Assembly: GCA_022495995.1 (NCBI GenBank)
Contig: JAFEMH010007458.1
Span: 24,912-88,911 of the forward strand
Origin: Adenophora triphylla var. japonica
Lineage: Eukaryota > Streptophyta > Magnoliopsida > Asterales > Campanulaceae
DNA length: 64,000 nt
Direction: 5' to 3'
The notes under the pieces were generated by a model, which made no database searches, was not told where the DNA came from, and saw nothing but the letters and a program-made list of their open reading frames with translations. This document shows, piece after piece, positions 57,034 to 64,000 of the stretch. Within the stretch, counting starts at the first letter, position 1. Every line of letters starts with the position of its first letter. The translations under genes were made by a program, and so were the position numbers.

Positions 57034-58090
57034 TGTAGACACCCCATTCGAACTCATAATTACATGATTACACTACTCTTCATCTCTCTTTTATGTTTTG
57101 ATGAAAGCATATCGGTTTCGTCATGTTTCGTTAAGTTTCTAACTAACCTCGTTAGTTTTGGACCCTAGCTTGACTAACGAAACAAGCGAAGAGGACAAAA
57201 TAGTCATCGAGATTAGTTATCTCGCACGAGATATCATATCTCGCGCGAGATATCCCTCGACAGGATGTGCGTAATCACTTCCCTTCTCCGTTTCAAACTC
57301 TCTTTTTGGATAAAAACCTTATCAATTCGGGTATCCAATCGGGCGGGATTACGGAACCTTCCTAGGGTAATTTCCCTCTCCACCTTCACCTCTCCAACCT
57401 CCTATAAATCTTTGGATGACTTTCGGTATTTCGAGAGGTCAACAATCGATCCTTGATCAAGAAAACACAACACACACATTTTGTTGGTTTCTCTCCCTGA
57501 AAGATTCCTACAAAATCACCACCTAAATTACCTAAAGTTTGTTCATCAACCTTGTTGATAACAAACATCGAAGCCCGAATCAAAGGACCAAGGCGAAGCT
57601 CCGTCCGCATCAAGATCCAAGTCAAGGATCGAGGCGAAGCTCGTCCGAATCAAGGTTCGACTCTAAACTTGAGTCGAAACTCTGTCCGAATCTCTTCTCA
57701 AAAGGTAATCATCCTTTAAACTTTCGTTTCTCTTCTCAACCTCTCTATTGATTTTAGAGTAGTGTAATCCCATCAAAAGGATTAGCCTAGAGTCCTTTCG
57801 GCCAATGGAGGCCGATCTCGAAGCATACAATCCGACATCCCTAATTAAGAAATTGATTAGGGTTTACTTGTTTTCTTTAATTATTTTATTAAAAAGATTG
57901 AAAACCTCTCTTTTCTTTAGCAAGACCGATCTCCGGATTGGGTGAAATGGATGCCTTCTAAACCTACCCATTTCATAACCTAAGCCCCGAACCCAAATCT
58001 CTTTCAAAATGGTTTTCCTATGTTTCCAAATGAATAATATAGGTGGCGACTCAAAAGATGAAAAGATGAAATTTTTCTCACAACGCTACA
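57034..58090 (+). repeat. LTR shared by the two tandem derivatives
   Basis: TGTAGACACCCCATTC...CACAACGCTACA, 1057 bp. Preceded by a purine tract and followed by PBS-like TGGCGACTCCATTTGGG (58094). It carries the palindrome pair ATCTCGCACGAGAT (57219) and ATCTCGCGCGAGAT (57238). Start of the next LTR copy at about 63466. Confidence 0.8.
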
Positions 58091-58093
58091 AAG

Positions 58094-58110
58094 TGGCGAC
58101 TCCATTTGGG
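58094..58110 (+). other. Primer-binding site of the derivative element
   Basis: TGGCGACTCCATTTGGG, close to the Ogre/Tat PBS at 45892 but different in its second half. Confidence 0.65.
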
Positions 58111-59569
58111 TAGTGAAAATTAAGAGGCTTAAACTTGCTTCAAAATTAAAAGAGAGGTTTTTCAATCTATTTTGTAAAATTCGAATTTTTTCTGTTTTCA
58201 GATGGGAGATATCTCGCACGAGATATCATTATCTCGCGCGAGATAGGGCTTCCAGTTGTTTTTTGGTTTCTCCTGTTCATCTCGTAATCCAAGACGAGAG
58301 CCGAACATGCAAGGGGGATCCCAGAATTCATTATCTGTAGAGTTCCCGCATCTTAAGGCCTCCCTGAAGGTGTAGAACTCGGACCTTTATTTTCCTTAAA
58401 TAATTGATTATTATTTATGAACTGCGTGTGATTGGGTTTTATTTAATTAAAGTCCGGTCCATTGGGGATTCGGGAGTTGTAAATTGAATTATTTATCTCT
58501 CTTTCTCTCTCTTTATGTGGAACTACGACGGCTGAGTCTTCCTAAATTGGGAGAAACGTAGGCAACCACTTGGTGCGGCCATTATCTCCTGCTTTTCCTT
58601 TTGATTTTCCAAAAAAATCTCTATTTTACTCTATCACCTAGATTGACTCTCACACACGCGCACTCATGCTATATCTGCATCATTACGCTGCATACCCTCG
58701 AGAGTGCCGGGACCCACACTAGGACGGGTGTGGTAACCACTAGTATCGCCGGTCTCTCAGAAGTTGGATCATCCCACTCCGCGTATTCAATCCATCTAGA
58801 TTGCATCATATCGCGCGGGGAGCCCTAGCCAAATCCGGCCACTGTGACCCGCCACATATCACATGTAAGATTGTCTTTTCTAGGAACTTTTCTCAGTGAC
58901 CGGTCGGTTTCGACTTGGTAATTTTCTTGTCTTTGACCAACATAAAAGTTAATATAAAATTGACTATCGAAGAAAGGATTCGGAAAAGTCCCTTCGGAAA
59001 AAGAAAAAGTCCCTTCGGAAACGTCCCTTCGGAATGACCCTTTCGGGAAGTCCCTTTAAGAAAAAGAAAAAAATCCTTCCGGTCAATTTTACATGGCTTT
59101 ATCTCACACAAGAATGGTCAATTACCGAGTTCCTAGGTTTGGATTCGAATTATGTATGCAGCCTTAAAGATTTACCTAGGATGCTTTAAGATAGAAAACA
59201 GGATCTTTGTCCGATCCGACCACGCTGAATCTAGGAAATATAATGAGGAAAAATCCATCTTTCCGAATGGATTTATCTCGTCTTGCGAGATGACCTTGTC
59301 TCGTGCGAGATTTTATTTACGGGCTCCCATGTTTGTAATTGATGATCGATGTGTGCTCCCTCCTTGAGTCAAAACTCGGAGTCTCTAATAAAAATAAAAC
59401 TTCAAAAAAAAATGGCTCGTGAGGTAATTTTAACCATCATCCTTTTCTCCATCTAGGATCGTTTGAGGCTAATCTTCTAGAGGCGTTTCGTTGGGATATC
59501 TCTAGTTCATCTCACAAGGTCGTCAAGCTCCACTTACCTCTCCGATAGCTACTACTCCGTCTACTCTCT

Positions 59570-60375
59570 GTGCAGAAGTGGTACCCTGAAGAGGATAGCC
59601 AAGTCGTAGAATTCACATTCAATGAAATCAAGACTCTCAAGAACCATCTCGAGCAGAAAAAAATGGCTCATATTCAACAAAGTGCCACCCTCGAGACAAA
59701 ACTCAACAAGCTAGAAATCCATGGAGACCACGGATCCAAGAGACAAGCACACTCAAAGCAAGGAGCATGAGCATAAAGAGGTTGAGTCAATCATTAAGGC
59801 ATGTATCATTGATGTGTGTTCCCCGAATGGAGTCCAACATAAGAGCCCGAGTGGAAGTCGGAGTGGGGCCCAAATCGAGGATGAATCTCAAGCCTACATG
59901 CACCTTGCGAAACAAAGGTACTATGAAGAAAAGATCAAGATACTTCACAAAATGGTCGGGCACTCAGCGAGGAAAGATCTACCGACACGGCCAGAGGGAG
60001 GAAAATATGGAAATCATGCTCACTTTGAGGAATCCAACCAAGAAAGGCTCCATGAACTTAGTAGATTCACCAATCCTATGTCATTTGTTGCTCCCCATCC
60101 AGGAAAGAAAGCGAAAAGATAGACGATATATCCAACTTGAAGGAGATTACCCAAGAAGGTCTCTTTGACATCCTTGTAGAAGGAAAAGGAAAAATTAAGC
60201 TTTTCAAAGCCCTAGAGAAGGAAATCCTCTTGGAAAAAGCTCTCGTCTTGATTATGATCCCTACTTGTTTTTGTAAATTTCACAACTATAGTGGCCATGA
60301 CACCCGATAGCGCCATCATACGAAGGATGTAATCGAAGACTTGTATGGCGAAACCGGCAAGATCAAGCTGAAGCT
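59570..60375 (+). pseudogene. Gag-like ORF of copy B, frameshifted
   Basis: 59570-59770 encodes EFTFNEIKTLKNHLEQKKMA and a coiled-coil-like stretch. 59721-60122 encodes YYEEKIKILHKMVGHSARKD and RLHELSRFTNPMSFVAPHPG in another frame. From 60130 the gag end LFDILVEGKGKIKLFKALEK and CKFHNYSGHDT can be read across further frame changes. No pol follows. Confidence 0.6.
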
Positions 60376-61594
60376 TACTCCTTGCCTTGGGGCTCAGGTT
60401 GTCCTCTCCCTTTTCCTTTGAAAAAAAAAAAAAAGAAAAAAAAACATAGATTAGGTAAACTTCCTAGTATGTTCTCGAAGAGAGTCGTTACGCCATTCTA
60501 GTCCATCTCTATCCTCTCTAGTTTGTGTCAAGTGAACTATCGGAGTCTGTTTCGAATTTCCTTATCAATAAAAGTTATCTCTTTATCCTAAACACTTTCC
60601 CAAGAGTTGTTTTCTTTATGAATATCATTTGATCTATGTTGAATAGTGGACCCTCATTCCTTAAATCATCACGAAAAATGGAAACTTCTAAACAAGTTTG
60701 AAATGAAAACTATCCTTAGAAGGAGCTTAAGGCTAAATATTACTCATGTTGAAAGTCGAAGATCAACAAACCAAAGGAAGCCCAGTATTTGCTATAGCCC
60801 ATTCATCCCGAAGAAGAGTGGGGCTACTCGATTCAAGGCTTTGAGAGTACAAAAATAAAAAAGCTCGCTAGGTCGAAACTCCTCGAATCGTCACACAGGC
60901 AAAAATAGAGGCATCAAAAAAAAAAAAAAAAAAATAAGAAAAACTCTCGAAGCCTTCGTAGCCTGACAAGGATGGGAAATTTCAACAAAGGCAAGAAGGA
61001 CTCTCCTTAAAGAAGAAGAGTCAAGAAGTGATATCAATGAAGAAAAGAGGATCCCTCAAACATCCTCTTACAATGATGTCGAATGGCAACGCAAATGAAG
61101 AAGACTTTCAACATCAATCCATAAAGAGAAATGTGTAGCCTTAATTCATACTAATGATTGGCTTTCTTTTCAAATTCGTTAAGAAATTTCACAGATGATG
61201 CGAGGTCCATTAAAAGTAGAACAGCTTTTCTAGACCTTAGATCCATGTAGAATTCTTTGTTGAGTCTAGGGGCTTCCTCTTAGCCATTCTCATACACACT
61301 CTTGAAATCCAAGCATCAAAGCTGAGGCTTCCTGACCTTTCCTCCCCGGTCAATCCCTACTCAAACTCTCAAGAGTAATCAAATCTGCGTTAGGAGCTTT
61401 CCTCCTTTTGCCTCTCACTCTCGTCATTAGAGATTATACTCTCCCAAAGAGTCGATGCTTGGATCACCTTCGAAAGAATAGAGTCCGTCTCTCCTCAACT
61501 AAACTTCGAGATCTCATCTTTCTCCTTAATAGAGATTCTTCCAAGCTGAGTCCCCTTCGAGTAAACATACTTTTCAAAAAAAAAAAATGGCTCG

Positions 61595-61625
61595 CTAGGT
61601 TGAAAACTTCGTGAGAGCGGCCTAG
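61595..61625 (+). ncRNA. Candidate structured RNA motif, copy 5
   Basis: Outer arms CTAGGTTG and CGGCCTAG intact, AAAA bulge kept, inner part altered (CTTCGTGAGAG). It corresponds to copy 3 in the duplicated segment. The counterpart of copy 4 near 61676 is badly decayed. Confidence 0.4.
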
Positions 61626-62280
61626 GCAAAAGTTAGAGCACACAAAGGAAACAAAAGACGCAAAAGAGATGCATGGGTTGAAAACCCGAAGAGGCGGGGT
61701 CTAGGCAAAAACCGGGCGCGTCACTGAAAAAAAAAATTCAAAAGGGAAAAAGGAGGGGATCCTTCTTCGATTCCACGTGATCTCACTGACATGTTCCACG
61801 AAGTCATCTACAACATACAAGAAGTCTTGGGGCTTAGTGTCAAGAGAAGCCTTGGAAAATATGTGCTTTAGGTTAGGCACCATAAGTTACACATAGCAAA
61901 AGCCATTGGAGTGGTTTAGACCTTGTTCGATCAATGATCATCACACGAGAAACTTAGGGGCTTGACGATGAAAAAGTCCTATGACAACGGAAAAATCCTT
62001 GAAGTATCCACGAACCTTAGTGTTGAACTTGGGTTATCTCAACGGAATCCTATTAGACGATTGTCTCATTCGATCTTTAGATGGAACCTCACGAGTTGGT
62101 CTTCAAAACCAAAATCTAAATCACAAACAATTTTCAATTCCTCACATAATAGAACTCATTCTCCCCGGATTCTTGGAGTCGAGTGCACATTGATCGTCTT
62201 GAACAAACAAATGCTTAAGTGAATGTATGTTGTTATGCAAATGCTTTCACTAACCCTCTTGCGAGGAATTAAAATGCGTA

Positions 62281-63150
62281 AGGCACGTCAAGTGCCTACT
62301 TTCAATTAGATCAAACATGTTGAGTGTTTGGATTCCATCTACCTCCCCATATGTCAATGTATCCAATTAAGTGCGTCGAGCATCTCTTAGCGTCAAGCAT
62401 CCATTGCGTCAAGCAACCATCGTGTCAAGCAACCATCGCGTCAAGCATCCATCACGTCAAGTGCCATGCGTCAAGCATATTCACAAAAAGCCCGATTCGG
62501 CGCCCACGGGTGGATCGTCAACATTAGGTGTGTCAAACATCTAAGATGTGTCAAGCATCTAGGGTCGTATGTCAAATACTTACCTTACCAAAAGCCTCGC
62601 GCCCAAACGGGTGGATCGTCACTTAGGTGTGTCAAACATCTAAGATGCGTCAAGCATCTAGGGTCGATATGTCGAATACCTTGCAAAAGCCGATTCAACG
62701 CCCAAACGGTGGATCATCACTAGGTGTGTCAAGCATCTACAAGTAGTATGTCGAGTACTACTCCAAAAGCCCGATTCGCGCAACGGGTGGATCGTCATCA
62801 AATAGATGTGTCAAGCATCTAGGGTCGATATGTCAAATACTTACCTTAAAGCCCGATTCAACGCCAACGGGTGGATCGTCACCAAGTAGGTGTGTCAAGC
62901 ATCTACAGTAGTATGTCAGTACTACTCAGCAAAAGCCCGGTCTTGAATCGCCGGGATCGTCACCCAGTAGGTGTGTCGCATCCAGTAGTATGTCAAGTAC
63001 TACTCAATAAAAGCTCGGTCTTGAATCGCCGGGATCGTCGAGTAGGTGTGTCAAGCATCCTAGTATGTCAAGTCTTCTCAGCTTAATCGCGGGATCGTCA
63101 CAGTAGGTGTGTCAAGCATCTACAAGTAGTATGTCAAGTACTACTCAACA
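62281..63150 (+). repeat. GTCRA-loop hairpin array, copy B
   Basis: Matches 55731-56680, including AGGCAC-GTCAA-GTGCCT (62280) and CAAACA-TGTTGAG-TGTTTG (62312). Later units have lost short pieces, for example CAAGCATCTACAAGTAG reduced to CGCATCCAGTAG. Confidence 0.75.
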
Positions 63151-63465
63151 GCTCGGTCTTGAATCGCCGGATCGTCACCTCACAGCCGGTCTTGAATCGC
63201 CGATCGTCATCAAGACGGGTCTTGAGTGGGTCATGATTTGATTCCTCGGTATGGATTTGCCTTTTCAAAAATAAAATCTCCTCGATTTTCAAAATGATTT
63301 TCAAAATACCTAAAGCAACCTTTTCGTGTTTTGGAGTCGAACTACGTTTTGGTCGATTCTCCGATAGAGATACGTAGGCGGGTGCGGCACGACCATCCCG
63401 GTGTTCGGAATGATGTCTTTTCTATCGACGACACTTCTTCTTTCATAAGACACATCGGAGGGCTC

Positions 63466-64000
63466 TAGACACCCCATTCTGAACTCATAATTACATGATT
63501 ACACTACTCTTCATCTCTCTTTTATGTTTTGATGAAAGCATATCGGTTTCGTCATGTTTCGTTAAGTTTCTAACTAACCTCGTTAGTTTTGGACCCTAAT
63601 GACTAACGGAACAGCGAAGAGGACAAAATAGTCATCGAGACTAGTTATCTCGCACGAGATATCATATCTCGCGAGATATCCCCTCGGCAGGATGTGCGAG
63701 AATCACTCTCCTTCTCCGTTTCAAACTCTCTTTTTGGATAAAACCTTATCAATTCGGGTATCCAATCGGGCGAGTTACGGAAACCTTCTGGGGATTTTAC
63801 CTCTCCACCTTCACCTCTCCAATCTTCCTATAAATGTTTTCGGTGTTCGTGTCTTGATCCTCCTTGATCAAGAAAAAACACAACACACACATTTTGGTTT
63901 CTTTCCACGAAAGACTCCTTCAAATCACACGAAAAACTCCTAAAGTTTTCATGTGTTGAACAAACATCGAAGCCGAATCAAAAGGACCAAGGCGAAGCTC
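63466..64000 (+). repeat. Next LTR copy, cut by the window end
   Basis: TAGACACCCCATTCTGAACT onward matches 57036 onward, including the palindrome pair near 63655-63680. It continues past the window. Confidence 0.8.

Larger units (their letters stand above)
58091..63465 (+). mobile_element. Gag-only large retrotransposon derivative, copy B (internal region)
   Basis: PBS, leader with palindrome pairs (58211-58244, 59274-59311), gag-like ORFs (59570-60375), then the region duplicated from copy A, ending at the next LTR. No protease, RT or integrase, so it depends on another element. 60036-63465 aligns with 53517-57033 but lacks many 1-6 base stretches. Confidence 0.8.

Overview
Eukaryotic nuclear DNA from a flowering plant. 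It holds one intact multi-exon TIR-NB-LRR immune receptor gene, which points to a eudicot because this receptor class is largely absent from monocots. The rest, about 57 kb, is almost entirely nested plant transposable elements: Stowaway, hAT, Mutator, Helitron, CACTA, Ty1/copia and Ty3/gypsy. I cannot name the species from the sequence alone.

Layout. 1-1.4 kb: AT-rich intergenic DNA. 1.4-6.1 kb, minus strand: the TNL receptor gene, five exons, all splice phases consistent. 6.2-11.5 kb: a Stowaway MITE split by a young Tork/Tnt1-like copia element (identical-looking 470-bp LTRs, TSD TATGG). 11.5-16.75 kb: three diverged tandem copies of an AT-rich unit carrying four Stowaways, two hAT elements and a 1.4-kb MULE. 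16.755-26.197 kb: a Helitron with a decayed Pif1 helicase and a captured dienelactone hydrolase fragment. Nested inside it is a 5.5-kb Pack-MULE (TSD AATTACTAA) with a UDP-xylose-synthase fragment, a hairpin array and an inserted non-autonomous copia element. 26.4-26.7 kb: a palindrome array. 27.3-40.8 kb: CACTA ends. A 13-kb CACTA element carries a small Cauli_VI/RNase-H1-N-domain gene and two exons of a YqeH-type GTPase, and a 9.8-kb Tat-lineage gypsy element (TSD ATGAT) cuts the small gene in two. 41.4-45.4 kb: a truncated chromovirus-like gypsy element containing a 1.77-kb solo LTR (TSD CCAAC). 45.4-53.5 kb: a decayed Ogre/Tat-type gypsy element. 53.5-64 kb: two tandem gag-only large retrotransposon derivatives sharing an LTR.

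The only apparently functional host gene is the receptor; the other host sequences are captured fragments. The strongest unexplained signal is a recurring design: arrays of short inverted repeats whose arms differ between copies but stay complementary. The best cases are a bulged hairpin repeated in the gypsy 3' regions (53.4, 54.3, 55.0, 55.1, 61.6 kb), a long series of small hairpins sharing a GTCRA loop (55.7-56.7 kb, again at 62.3-63.1 kb), and a series in the Tat element (34.95-35.5 kb). All calls were made by eye, without database searches or folding software.
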